Below are positions 1 through 7,418 of a DNA stretch of 29,608 bases, piece after piece. The translations under genes and the position numbers were made by a program. This DNA is from JAEUOS01 sp964470865 (lineage in GTDB: Bacteria; Pseudomonadota; Gammaproteobacteria; Burkholderiales; JAEUOS01): contig CAYYFR010000058.1 in NCBI GenBank assembly GCA_964470865.1, forward strand, positions 1 through 29,608. Direction: 5' to 3'. The notes under the pieces are model-generated. The model was not told where the DNA came from. It saw nothing but the letters and a program-made list of their open reading frames with translations, and made no database searches. How positions within the stretch are numbered: the stretch's first letter is position 1; each line of letters opens with the position of its first letter.

Positions 1-733
1 GCACCCCGTTGCGCTCTATCGCCGCGGCCACCAGCCCTTCGGCCTTGATGTCCTCGACAAACTGGCACAGGTACTGCGCACCGGCGCGCCCGCCCACCGG
101 GGTGCCGATGCCCTGTTGAACCGCGGTGAAGCGGCCTTCCAGAATGCGTGAACCGGGCAACCTGTCAGCATCCATGATCAGGCGCGGCTTCAAGCCCGAT
201 AGCGCCTCGAGCCCTTGATCGACAAACTGCTGGAACGATGCTTCGATCGTGGGCGCATGCACCAGTCGGGCATGCTTGAGCGTGCGCGCCAGATACAACT
301 CATAGGCACTCTTGTGCATCGCCGAAATGCGTACCCCCGCGCGATCCACCTCGGCGATGCTGTTGAGCGGCGAACCTGCCGGCACCAGGTAGGTCGATTC
401 GATCTCGATATAGGCGGCGCTGAAGTCGATGACATTCGCGCGTGCAGGTTCGACGCCGATGAATGCGGCGTTCCACACGCCGCTGCCGGCGGCCGCGGCG
501 ATCTCGCCCGGGGTTTCATAAGGGACGAAGCTGACCGCTACGCCCAGCCTGCGCCCCAGTTCGCGCGCCAGATCCGCCGCCACCCCGCCGGGTTCGCCGC
601 CGGCCAGCGCCGGCTTGACCAACAGGAAATTCGACAAGTTGAGGGCGACGCGAAGCGTTCCCCCGGGGCAAAGTTCGTTGCGAGCGGAGGAGCTTGGTTC
701 TGCGGGCATGGCGAGGTTTCCGTAGGTTGACAT
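1..733 (-). CDS. Transporter substrate-binding domain protein (SBP family 3), 3' end outside the window
   Basis: The minus frame is open from an ATG at 733 to the window edge (244 codons visible). After about 22 residues it enters TLRVALNLSNF, followed by GGVAADLARELGRRLG and ANVIDFSAAYIEIE. This is the usual beginning of lobe 1 of family-3 solute-binding proteins, which bind amino acids or small organic acids for ABC importers. No hydrophobic signal peptide precedes the domain; the first residues (MSTYGNLAMPAEPSSS) are polar. It may therefore act in the cytoplasm, or the true start may differ; a second in-frame ATG lies at 709. No good ribosome-binding site is seen before either ATG. No permease or ATPase gene lies next to it in the window. 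The fold family is fairly sure, the ligand unknown. Confidence 0.75.
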   Translation of the reverse strand, partial: MSTYGNLAMPAEPSSSARNELCPGGTLRVALNLSNFLLVKPALAGGEPGGVAADLARELGRRLGVAVSFVPYETPGEIAAAAGSGVWNAAFIGVEPARANVIDFSAAYIEIESTYLVPAGSPLNSIAEVDRAGVRISAMHKSAYELYLARTLKHARLVHAPTIEASFQQFVDQGLEALSGLKPRLIMDADRLPGSRILEGRFTAVQQGIGTPVGGRAGAQYLCQFVEDIKAEGLVAAAIERNGV

Positions 734-880
734 GCAAAGGGAAACACTGAACCAGTCCGCAGGTCGAGAAAGTCGCTCTTGCAAAACGTTGAATCGAAAC
801 GACTCTTCGTTCGCGGATCCGAATTCCAGGGACTTGCTCAGCGTTATCGAAGGTATGGCTCTGTACCAGGGGCTTTGGAA

Positions 881-1105
881 TCAGCCGACGCGCAGCATGA
901 CACCAAACCCGGCGATCAGCTCGGGAATCGCCCGATACCAGCGTAGCCGCACGGTCAATGCGCGGCCACTGGCGGCGGCAAACGCGGCAATCCAGTTCCT
1001 GGTTTCATGCGCGGAGCCACCGCGCCCGGCCTGCAGCACGCGCGCCTGGCGCTGCGCAGATTGTTCTGGCGTGGCGGTCAGGCGCACGATGATGCGCTCG
1101 CGCAT
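881..1105 (-). CDS. Possible small hypothetical protein (74 aa)
   Basis: This is an open frame starting MRERIIVRLTATPEQSAQRQ and ending in a hydrophobic stretch (ELIAGFGVMLRVG). I do not recognise the family. It is the only plausible gene in the roughly 560 bases between the solute-binding protein and TRAP dctP. The start is uncertain: the frame stays open upstream, and no clear ribosome-binding site precedes the ATG at 1105. It could be a chance frame or the remnant of a longer protein. The rest of this stretch (734-880 and 1106-1222) shows nothing I can name. Confidence 0.3.
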   Translation of the reverse strand: MRERIIVRLTATPEQSAQRQARVLQAGRGGSAHETRNWIAAFAAASGRALTVRLRWYRAIPELIAGFGVMLRVG

Positions 1106-1222
1106 CGCGGGGTCCGGGTTGTCGAACGTTGGAATCGGCGGGTCATGCGACAAGGCCGAAACCGCGCACGGGGAAACGCTAGCGCGCACCGGCCCTGTGC
1201 GGGCACGCACCGACTGATTGCC

Positions 1223-1251
1223 TTGACAAACAAACCGAATGAACAAACAAT
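1223..1251 (+). promoter_or_regulatory. Putative sigma-70 promoter for TRAP operon 1
   Basis: TTGACA at 1223-1228 is a perfect -35 hexamer. AACAAT at 1246-1251, 17 bases downstream, matches 4 of 6 -10 positions. The dctP start at 1292 lies about 35 bases beyond the likely transcription start. The AT-rich patch stands out from the GC-rich surroundings. Confidence 0.5.
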
Positions 1252-1258
1252 TGATTGT
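1247..1258. promoter_or_regulatory. Palindromic operator candidate ACAAT-TG-ATTGT
   Basis: A perfect 5+5 inverted repeat around a 2-base centre overlaps the putative -10 element of TRAP operon 1, where a bound repressor would block transcription. A wider pair, TGACAA (1224-1229) and TTGTCA (1255-1260), encloses the promoter. The half-site differs from the AGTAT/ATACT dyad found elsewhere in the window, so a different regulator is likely. The binding protein is unknown. Confidence 0.35.
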
Positions 1259-1291
1259 CACCATTCCGAACATGATCCCGAGGAGCTTTTG

Positions 1292-2323
1292 ATGCGTACA
1301 AGCAGGTTTTCCTTTTTGCGTTCCGCGCTGGCGGGCGTTGTGGGCCTGGCTTTGGTCGGCGCTGCCGTGGCGCAGCCCAAGTTCCAGTTGCGCTGGGGCC
1401 ACTACCTGCCCGACGGCCCCTTCCTGCAGCTGGAAAAAGATTTTGCCGCCAAGATCGAAAAGCGCACCAACGGGCAAGTGAAGATCGACATCACCTTCGC
1501 CGGCGGCCTGGGCAAGGATACCGAGCTGTTGATGCTCACCGCCCGCGGCGCCATCGACATGACCGCCACCGCGCCGGGCTACAACCCGGATCAGCTGCGC
1601 TACTGGCGCGCCTTCCAGACGCCGATGTTGTTCACCTCCACCAAGCAGGTGATCGACCTGCTGGAGACGGTGGTGGCCGAGTTCCCGGCGTATCTGCAGG
1701 AAATGGACCGCATTGGCGTGGTGTGGCTGTTCCAGCAACCTTTGGGCGAGTATTTCCTGAGCGGCACCTCCAAGGAATGCGCCAGCGTCGCGAGCCTGCG
1801 CGGCAAGAAGGCGCGCAGCTTCGGCGCCGACATTCCCAAGGCGTTCACCGCCATCGGTGCGGTCCCTGTCACCGTGCCGCCGGTGGGCGTGTATGAAGCC
1901 ATCAGAAGCGGCAACATTGATTATTCGTTCATCAACGCCGGCAATATCCAGTCACTCAAGCTCAACGAAGTCGCCAAGAATCATTGCGGGCCGGTGATGG
2001 CGATATCCGGTCACAACATCACCATCAGCAAACGCACCTGGGCGCGCCTGCCACCCGACATCCAGAAAATCTTTCAGGAAGAGGCGCGCGCCACCCAGCG
2101 CGAATACATGAACTGGATTCTCGACTTCGAGGCCAAGTCGCTGGTCAACATCAAGGCGCAAGGCGGTGCCGTCATTCCGATCCCGGCAGATGAGTTGAAG
2201 AAGTGGCGCGCCGCCGCCCCCGACTTCTTGAGCGATTGGGAAAAAGCCACCGCAGCGGCCACCAATGATGCGGACACACCCAAGAAAGTGGCAGCGCGCT
2301 GGCGCCAGCTTCTCGGGCTGTAG
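1292..2323 (+). CDS. dctP: TRAP transporter 1 solute-binding protein DctP
   Basis: A 343-aa periplasmic binding protein of the DctP family, which captures a carboxylate-type ligand and hands it to the DctQM membrane part. An N-terminal signal peptide (basic start, hydrophobic core at about 11-26, cleavage near AVA-QPK) is followed by the binding fold. Arg175 in GKKARSFGAD is at the place of the conserved arginine that pairs with the ligand carboxylate. The usual SQLG motif is replaced by GGLG near residue 71, so this is a divergent member. The ATG at 1292 is chosen because AGGAG (1281-1285) sits six bases upstream and the signal peptide begins there. It heads an operon with dctQ and dctM but is separated from dctQ by about 200 bases carrying two hairpins. 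The length is normal for the family. Confidence 0.93.
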   Translation: MRTSRFSFLRSALAGVVGLALVGAAVAQPKFQLRWGHYLPDGPFLQLEKDFAAKIEKRTNGQVKIDITFAGGLGKDTELLMLTARGAIDMTATAPGYNPDQLRYWRAFQTPMLFTSTKQVIDLLETVVAEFPAYLQEMDRIGVVWLFQQPLGEYFLSGTSKECASVASLRGKKARSFGADIPKAFTAIGAVPVTVPPVGVYEAIRSGNIDYSFINAGNIQSLKLNEVAKNHCGPVMAISGHNITISKRTWARLPPDIQKIFQEEARATQREYMNWILDFEAKSLVNIKAQGGAVIPIPADELKKWRAAAPDFLSDWEKATAAATNDADTPKKVAARWRQLLGL

Positions 2324-2333
2324 CCGCGTGACC

Positions 2334-2383
2334 GGAAAGCGCTGAACGGGTCGGCAAACAAGGGGTTGATTCAGCGCCTTTCC
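2334..2383 (+). terminator. Hairpin immediately after dctP
   Basis: GGAAAGCGCTGA (2334-2345) pairs with TCAGCGCCTTTCC (2371-2383), giving a 12-bp stem with one bulged base and a 25-base loop. It starts 11 bases after the dctP stop codon. There is no U-tract, so it is more likely an mRNA 3'-end stabiliser or processing site than a strong intrinsic terminator. Confidence 0.45.
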
Positions 2384-2452
2384 CAGAGTTGGTCAGAAGC
2401 TCATTCCCCCGGTGGGCATGAACTGCAGGCTACACTTTCAAGTACGCGCCAC

Positions 2453-2511
2453 ACCACTCTTTCCCGACCGGCAACCCAGGTCGGTCGGGAAGGAGTGGTC
2501 TCCTTTCTTTC
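2453..2511 (+). terminator. Long hairpin with pyrimidine-rich tail before dctQ (attenuator candidate)
   Basis: Arms 2453-2470 and 2482-2499 pair over 18 bp with a single G-U wobble and an 11-base loop. The tail just after the stem reads CTCCTTTCTTT. This resembles an intrinsic terminator or attenuator placed between the binding-protein gene and the membrane genes. It would let dctP be expressed more strongly than dctQM, as is common in binding-protein-dependent importers. Partial read-through is an inference. Confidence 0.55.
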
Positions 2512-2525
2512 AGGGCCCGCAAAGC

Positions 2526-3056
2526 ATGAAGCAATTCAACGCGTGGATCGAGAAGCCGGCTTTGGGCCTGCTCCTGATGGGAGCGCTGGGCATGATCACC
2601 TCGATGCTGCTCGGCTTCGCCGACGTGGTAGGCACCAAGTTTTTTGGCTGGCCGGTTCCCGGCACACTTGAAATCACCGAGAGCACCATGGTGCTGATCG
2701 TATTCGGTGCGCTGGCCTATACCCAACGCCAGCGCGGTCACATTCGGGTGGAGATTTTCTATACCGATCGCGGTCCGCGGGTCAGGGCGTTGATGGATAT
2801 CGTCACGCACACGGTTGCCATCGCGTATTTCGGTCTGATGGCATGGCAGGGGGTGCAGGAGGCAATCTACAGCCTGCAGATCAGCGAGGCCACCATGGGC
2901 ACCATTCGCTTCCCGCTGTTTCCCGCACGCGCTCTGCTGGTGGCCGGCACCGCATTGCTGCTGCTGCAGTTGGTCATCGATGTACTGATCGACATTGGCC
3001 GCGTGATCCGCGGCGAGGAATCGTTGCCGGCCGCCACACCGCAACCCTTCCAGTAA
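2526..3056 (+). CDS. dctQ: TRAP transporter 1 small membrane subunit DctQ
   Basis: A 176-aa protein with the four-helix pattern of the DctQ subunit. Hydrophobic segments lie at about residues 12-35, 50-67, 93-112 and 135-157. The sequence between them (GTLEITESTMVLIVFGALAYTQRQRGHIRVEIF) carries the E-x-x-x-x-x-M plus HIRVE-type signature of this family. DctQ forms a complex with DctM and couples it to the loaded binding protein. The ATG at 2526 is preferred because it directly precedes the first helix; the frame is open further upstream, but that stretch is the hairpin region. The ribosome-binding site is weak (CAGGG). The stop is 17 bases before dctM. Confidence 0.9.
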   Translation: MKQFNAWIEKPALGLLLMGALGMITSMLLGFADVVGTKFFGWPVPGTLEITESTMVLIVFGALAYTQRQRGHIRVEIFYTDRGPRVRALMDIVTHTVAIAYFGLMAWQGVQEAIYSLQISEATMGTIRFPLFPARALLVAGTALLLLQLVIDVLIDIGRVIRGEESLPAATPQPFQ

Positions 3057-3073
3057 TCGAGCCAGGGCCTCAG

Positions 3074-4393
3074 ATGACACTGCTTTCCCCCGAGACCACC
3101 GGCATCATCGTGGTCTCCCTGCTGGTGGTCTGGATGGTGCTCGGCGTGCATATCGGCGTGGCCCTGGGTCTGGCCGGGTTTCTCGGTATCTACCTGTCGG
3201 TCGGGCCCGATGCCGCTTTCGCACAAATCGCCGCCGTGCCATTCGGCACGATCAACTCGTTTTCCCTGGCAGTCATACCGCTTTTCATCCTGATGGGCTC
3301 GTTTGCCACCGCGTCTGGAATTACCACTGAACTTTTCAGAATGGCCTATGTATGGATCGGCGGCCTGCGTGGCGGCCTGGCGATGGCCACCGTGATGTCC
3401 TCGGCGGCCTTCGGCGCGGCTTCCGGCTCGACGATTGTCAACGCTGCCGTGTTCACCCGTATGGCGATGCCGGAAATGGCGCGCTTCGGCTATGACATCC
3501 GCCTGAATGCCGGCTGCATCGCCGCCGCCGGCACCCTGGCGGCGCTGATTCCGCCCAGCATCCTGATGGTGATTTACGCGGTGATCACCGAGCAATCGAT
3601 CGGCAAGCTCCTGATCGCCGGTGTGGTGCCGGGCATTCTGACCGCGCTGATCTATTGCGGGGGCATCTACATCCTGGCGCGGGTGCGCCCCGATCTCGCG
3701 CCGCTGGCCAACCTCAAGTTCAGCTGGGCGGAAAGATTGCAATCGCTGCGGGGCGTCTACGGCATCATGATTCTCTTCGTGCTGGTGGTAGGCGGCATCT
3801 ATGGCGGGTACTTCCCGGCCACTTATGCCGGTGCGGTGGGTGCGTTCGGCGCGTTCCTGATTGCACTCACCAGGCGGCGCCTGGGCTGGAAGTCCCTGAT
3901 CGAAGTGCTGAAAGAGGCTGCGGTTACCACCTCGGTGATCTTCATCGTGGTGGTGGGCGGCATTCTGTTTGCGCGCTTTCTCACCTATTCGGGGCTGGTG
4001 ACCACGATTTCCTCCGCGATGATCGGTCTGGGCCTGAGCAAGTACGCCTACCTGTTCGGCTTCGTGCTGCTGTTTACCATCCTGGGCTGCTTCATCGAAC
4101 CGATCGCCATCATGGTGATGACTCTGCCCATCATGTTCCCGGTGATGAAGGAAGCGGGTTTCGACCCGATCTGGCTGGGCGTGATCGCCGTCAAACTGGC
4201 CGAGATCGGGGTGCTCACCCCGCCGGTCGGGCTGAATGTCTTTGTGGTCAAGAGCTCGTCGCCGATACCGGTCACGCTGGGGCAGGCCTTCGCCGGGGTG
4301 ACGCCATTCATCCTGCTCGACTTTCTTTCGCTCGGGCTCTATGTGGCCTTCCCGGGAATGATCACCTGGTTGCCCAATCTGGTTGCACCCTGA
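3074..4393 (+). CDS. dctM: TRAP transporter 1 large membrane subunit DctM
   Basis: A 439-aa polytopic membrane protein, the sodium-driven transport subunit of the TRAP system. It shows the family landmarks: a first helix pair from residue 10, FGAASGSTIVNAAVF near residue 115, an AALIPPSILMVIYA segment near 155-170, CFIEPIAIMVMTLPI in the second half, and VLTPPVGLNVFVVKS near the end. The two IPPS/TPPVG segments belong to the inverted repeats of this fold. The start at 3074 follows dctQ closely and begins just before the first hydrophobic segment. Together with 1292-3056 it makes a complete TRAP importer. No truncation is seen. Confidence 0.93.
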   Translation: MTLLSPETTGIIVVSLLVVWMVLGVHIGVALGLAGFLGIYLSVGPDAAFAQIAAVPFGTINSFSLAVIPLFILMGSFATASGITTELFRMAYVWIGGLRGGLAMATVMSSAAFGAASGSTIVNAAVFTRMAMPEMARFGYDIRLNAGCIAAAGTLAALIPPSILMVIYAVITEQSIGKLLIAGVVPGILTALIYCGGIYILARVRPDLAPLANLKFSWAERLQSLRGVYGIMILFVLVVGGIYGGYFPATYAGAVGAFGAFLIALTRRRLGWKSLIEVLKEAAVTTSVIFIVVVGGILFARFLTYSGLVTTISSAMIGLGLSKYAYLFGFVLLFTILGCFIEPIAIMVMTLPIMFPVMKEAGFDPIWLGVIAVKLAEIGVLTPPVGLNVFVVKSSSPIPVTLGQAFAGVTPFILLDFLSLGLYVAFPGMITWLPNLVAP

Positions 4394-4493
4394 TGCCCGC
4401 GGTTCGCGCGGTGCCATCGATTGCGCGCGCGGGTTGGCGCACGGATTGTTGCTGACCCAAAAAGCATCACCCACCGCTACGAGGAGCGCCGGC

Positions 4494-5348
4494 ATGAAAC
4501 GCGGCTACGCCAACACCCCACTGGGACAGATTCACACCTACAGCCATGGCCGCGGTGCGCCGCTCCTGATGCTGCATGAAACGCCGCGTTCGGCCTGGAG
4601 CTTCGCGCCCCTGATGAAATCGATGGGGGCCAGGTTCAGTTGCCTGGCGCCCGATACCCTGGGCTTCGGCATGTCGGATGCACCGCCGCCCAAGGGCAAG
4701 ATCGAGGACCTCGCCCGCAGCATGATTCACGTGCTCGATGAGCACGGCATCGAACGCACCCATGTGCTGGGTTTTCACACCGGCAACAAGATCGCCGCGG
4801 CCATGGCGGCGGCCTATCCGGAACGCATCTCGAAGGTGATCCTGGTTGGCATGACCCACAGCCTGGTGGTCTCGCGCAAGGAGCGCAACGCGGCCATCAT
4901 GAACATCGTGCGCCGCCACATGGGCAACTACGCCGAGAATGCCGATGGCTCGCATCTGCTGCGCAACTGGGCCTCCGACTTCAATGCCTTGGCCGGCGTC
5001 TGGTGGAACCCGGCGATCATGACCGGGCGCCGCATCACCGACGCTGCGCTGCGCGGCCAGGAAGCGCGCATGAGCGAGATGATCCAGTGCCGACGCGCCA
5101 TCGCGCAGGTGTATTCGATGAATTTCGATTTCGATTTCGCCGCCACCTTGCGCCGGGTCAAGGCGCCGACCCAGGTGATCGAATGCCGCGTGCCGGAAGA
5201 GGCCCACCTGGGCGCACAGGGCCCGAAGATGATGAAGCTTCTCAAGCACGGCGAACTGGTGTCGCTTGACAACGCCGGCTTTGACGCCACCGAGGCATAT
5301 GCCGCCGAAATCGCCAAAGCGGGCAGCCGCTTTTTGCTCAAACCATAA
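4494..5348 (+). CDS. Alpha/beta hydrolase-fold protein with His in the nucleophile elbow
   Basis: A 284-aa protein with alpha/beta-hydrolase landmarks: LLMLHETPRSAWSF (oxyanion-loop region, residues 24-37), DTLGFGMSD (54-62) and an elbow after strand 5. The elbow reads G-F-H-T-G with His95 where Ser, Cys or Asp is normally found. Near the C-terminus the sequence is LDNAGFDATE, where the catalytic His would be expected, so two of three triad positions look altered. I recall other uncharacterised family members with HTG elbows, so this is probably a subfamily and not a sequencing error. GAGGAG (4481-4486) lies seven bases before the ATG. It is 100 bases after dctM and 9 bases before the racemase-like gene, so it probably belongs to the TRAP 1 operon. 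The reaction cannot be predicted. Confidence 0.85.
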   Translation: MKRGYANTPLGQIHTYSHGRGAPLLMLHETPRSAWSFAPLMKSMGARFSCLAPDTLGFGMSDAPPPKGKIEDLARSMIHVLDEHGIERTHVLGFHTGNKIAAAMAAAYPERISKVILVGMTHSLVVSRKERNAAIMNIVRRHMGNYAENADGSHLLRNWASDFNALAGVWWNPAIMTGRRITDAALRGQEARMSEMIQCRRAIAQVYSMNFDFDFAATLRRVKAPTQVIECRVPEEAHLGAQGPKMMKLLKHGELVSLDNAGFDATEAYAAEIAKAGSRFLLKP

Positions 5349-5357
5349 GAGGCGAAG

Positions 5358-6188
5358 ATGAAAATCTGGCACCAGAGTTACACCGACCTGACCGTCATGC
5401 CGCTTTATCAGAAGACCCTGACCGAACATGCGGCCAAGGTCATGGGCGGTGAAGCCACGGTGGTCGTGCACGGCTTGCGCCCGGGCACCTATGCACCGGG
5501 TTGCGCACCGATCGACGCCATCCGCCATCGCTACATCGCCACCATGCTTGAAACCCAGGTCTGCGATGCCGCCCTCATGGCCGAGCGCGAGGGCTTCGAT
5601 GCGATGGCGATCGGCTGCTTTTTCGATCCGGCCCTGCGCTCCGCACGCTCGCTGGTGAACATCCCCGTGATGGGCCTGGGCGAGACCTGCGCATTGGTTG
5701 CCTGCTCCCTTGGCCGCAAGTTCGGCCTGGTCACGCTGTGCGCAGACCAGTCCGCCGACTACTCCGACCTGATGCACGCCTACGGACTCGATCGCCGCTT
5801 TGCCGGTGCCATTGCGCTCGACCCGGCGATCGACGAATTCGCACTCGAAGCCGATGAAGCCGCCGCGCAAGCCATCGACAAACGCTTCGATGAAGCCTGT
5901 GCCGCGGTGATCCGGCAAGGAGCCGACATCATCATTCCGGCCGATGGCGTGTTGAACGAATTCCTGGTGCGACGCGGCCGCCTCAAGGCGCATGGCGATG
6001 TGCCGGTGATGGATAGCCTGGGCGTGCTGTTCCAGCATGCGGCATTCTTCGCACGCATCGCCCGCAGCACCGGATCAGGCGTCAGCCGCCGTCAGCTCTA
6101 CACCCAGCCATCCGCTGCGATGATCGACCATGTTCGAGGCTTCGCCGGCCAGCGCGATCTCGAAAACGACTTCTCCGGCAAGCCTTGA
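5358..6188 (+). CDS. Asp/Glu/hydantoin racemase superfamily protein
   Basis: A 276-aa protein of the aspartate/glutamate/hydantoin racemase superfamily, which normally uses two cysteines for proton exchange at a chiral carbon. The first is Cys87 in AMAIGCFFDPAL. The second, expected in the late strand-loop, is absent: residues 191-198 read IIIPADGV. It may be a one-cysteine isomerase, decarboxylase or maleate-isomerase-like enzyme, and not a true racemase. The start is 9 bases after the hydrolase stop with AGAGG just upstream, so the two are co-transcribed, probably behind TRAP 1. A second, two-cysteine homologue sits at 23720. Superfamily assignment is firm; the substrate is unknown. Confidence 0.85.
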   Translation: MKIWHQSYTDLTVMPLYQKTLTEHAAKVMGGEATVVVHGLRPGTYAPGCAPIDAIRHRYIATMLETQVCDAALMAEREGFDAMAIGCFFDPALRSARSLVNIPVMGLGETCALVACSLGRKFGLVTLCADQSADYSDLMHAYGLDRRFAGAIALDPAIDEFALEADEAAAQAIDKRFDEACAAVIRQGADIIIPADGVLNEFLVRRGRLKAHGDVPVMDSLGVLFQHAAFFARIARSTGSGVSRRQLYTQPSAAMIDHVRGFAGQRDLENDFSGKP

Positions 6189-6208
6189 CGCGCGGGCCCT
6201 GCCGCGCG
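6189..6208. terminator. GC-rich hairpin between convergent genes
   Basis: CGCGCGG (6189-6195) and CCGCGCG (6202-6208) form a perfect 7-bp stem with a 6-base loop. It starts directly after the racemase-like stop and lies before the stop of the convergent dehydrogenase at 6222. There is no U-tract, so terminator function is only suggested. Confidence 0.3.
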
Positions 6209-6221
6209 ACAGCGGCGATGC

Positions 6222-7259
6222 CTACGAAAGCAGCACCACCTTGCCGAAGATGTCGCGCGAACCCACCAGCCGATGCGCCTGGGCCGCCTGCGCCAAGGGA
6301 AAGGTGGCGTGAATCACGGGCGCAAGCCGGCCTTCGGCGACAAAGCGCATGACCGTCCTGATCTCGAACAAAGTGGCGTTGCGCGAACCCACCAACTTGA
6401 GCTGGCGGCGAAAGAAGGGAATGATGTCCAGCGGCACCACCTCCCCGGCATGCGCGCCCACGGTGACCATGGTGCCGTCGGTCTTCAGGCATTCGAGACT
6501 TTGGGTAAAGACCTTGCCGCCTATGTGCTCCATCACCAGATCGACGCCACGGCCGCCGGTCAGGGCCAGCACCTGGCCGGCGAAATTTTCGTCCAGGGTG
6601 TAGTTGATCAGATGGTCGGCGCCGAGCGCACGGGCACGCGCCAGTTTTTCTTCGCTGCCGGCCGTGGCCAATACGGTGGCACCGGCGAACTTGGCCACCT
6701 GCACCGCGGCGCTGCCGATGCCCGAGCCCGCCGCCTGGATCAGCACGGTCTGGCCGGCGCGCAGTCCACCGCGATTGAAAAGCACATGCCAGGCCGTGCC
6801 GAAAGCGATCTGGCTGGCCGCCGCAGACTCGAAGCTGACCTGCGCCGGCAGCGCGTGGATCGACGCGATCGGCACCTTCGCATACTCGGCGTAACCACCG
6901 GGCAACTGCATGCCGAAGAAAGCGCCGGTGGCGCAAAGATTGTCGCGGCCAGTCAGGCAGAACTCGCATTGGCCGCAGGCCAGCCGCGACTCGACCCAAA
7001 CACGGTCGCCCTCCTTGTGCGTGCTGCCCGGGCTGCCGAGGGCCGCGACCTCACCGGCGAATTCGCGCCCGAGAATGTGCGGGAATGCGAGTGGAATGCG
7101 CGCCGTACCGGCCCGCACATCCAGATCCACATGATTGACGCCGACCGCACGCACCCGCACCAGCGCCTCGCCGGGCCCCGGTGTGGGCGCGCTGGTTTCC
7201 TCATACACCAGCACTTCCGGAGCGCCAAACTGGTGAAACCAAGCCGCTTTCATCAACAT
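6222..7259 (-). CDS. Zinc-type NAD(P)-dependent alcohol dehydrogenase / quinone oxidoreductase
   Basis: A 345-aa medium-chain dehydrogenase/reductase. The N-terminal GroES-like domain contains a structural-zinc cluster Cys95-x2-Cys98-x2-Cys101-x7-Cys109. The nucleotide-binding motif AAGSGIGSAAVQVAKFAGA is at about 176-194. The catalytic-zinc cysteine is missing: residues 41-46 read VNHVDL as in quinone oxidoreductases, although His61 and Glu66 of the HILGREFAG segment remain. It probably reduces quinones or enones with NAD(P)H, or acts on an alcohol or aldehyde. Two close ATGs (7259 and 7253) are possible; AGGGAAGAA upstream fits either. It is divergent from the MaoC-like gene, suggesting shared control. 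A mixed catalytic and structural zinc pattern is common in this family. Confidence 0.88.
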   Translation of the reverse strand: MLMKAAWFHQFGAPEVLVYEETSAPTPGPGEALVRVRAVGVNHVDLDVRAGTARIPLAFPHILGREFAGEVAALGSPGSTHKEGDRVWVESRLACGQCEFCLTGRDNLCATGAFFGMQLPGGYAEYAKVPIASIHALPAQVSFESAAASQIAFGTAWHVLFNRGGLRAGQTVLIQAAGSGIGSAAVQVAKFAGATVLATAGSEEKLARARALGADHLINYTLDENFAGQVLALTGGRGVDLVMEHIGGKVFTQSLECLKTDGTMVTVGAHAGEVVPLDIIPFFRRQLKLVGSRNATLFEIRTVMRFVAEGRLAPVIHATFPLAQAAQAHRLVGSRDIFGKVVLLS

Positions 7260-7280
7260 CGAATTCTTCCCTGTAAATGC

Positions 7281-7288
7281 TCGTACGA
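7281..7288. promoter_or_regulatory. Palindrome TCGTACGA in divergent promoter region
   Basis: A perfect 8-base palindrome, flanked on both sides by ATGC, lies in the 159-base region between the divergent dehydrogenase and MaoC-like genes. It is a weak operator candidate; the regulator is unknown. Confidence 0.2.
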
Positions 7289-7418
7289 ATGCAAAGCATC
7301 GTCCCCTGCACCGATTGTCTTTTGATACCAGGATTCACGCAACCTCTTCCCTCGAAACCAGGCGACATGCGCGAAAATCGCGCACGCCAACCAACCCCTG
7401 CCAAAGGAGCGCCATCGC

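Noticed and set aside
1007..1291. Longer N-terminus for TRAP 1 dctP
   Set aside because: The frame is open upstream, but the signal peptide and ribosome-binding site fix the start at 1292, and the promoter lies inside the extra stretch.
2867..4495. Long open frame (542 codons) on the minus strand
   Set aside because: It is antisense to dctQ/dctM; its product is rich in His, Gln, Arg and Gly without family features, as expected for the mirror frame of GC-rich membrane-protein genes.
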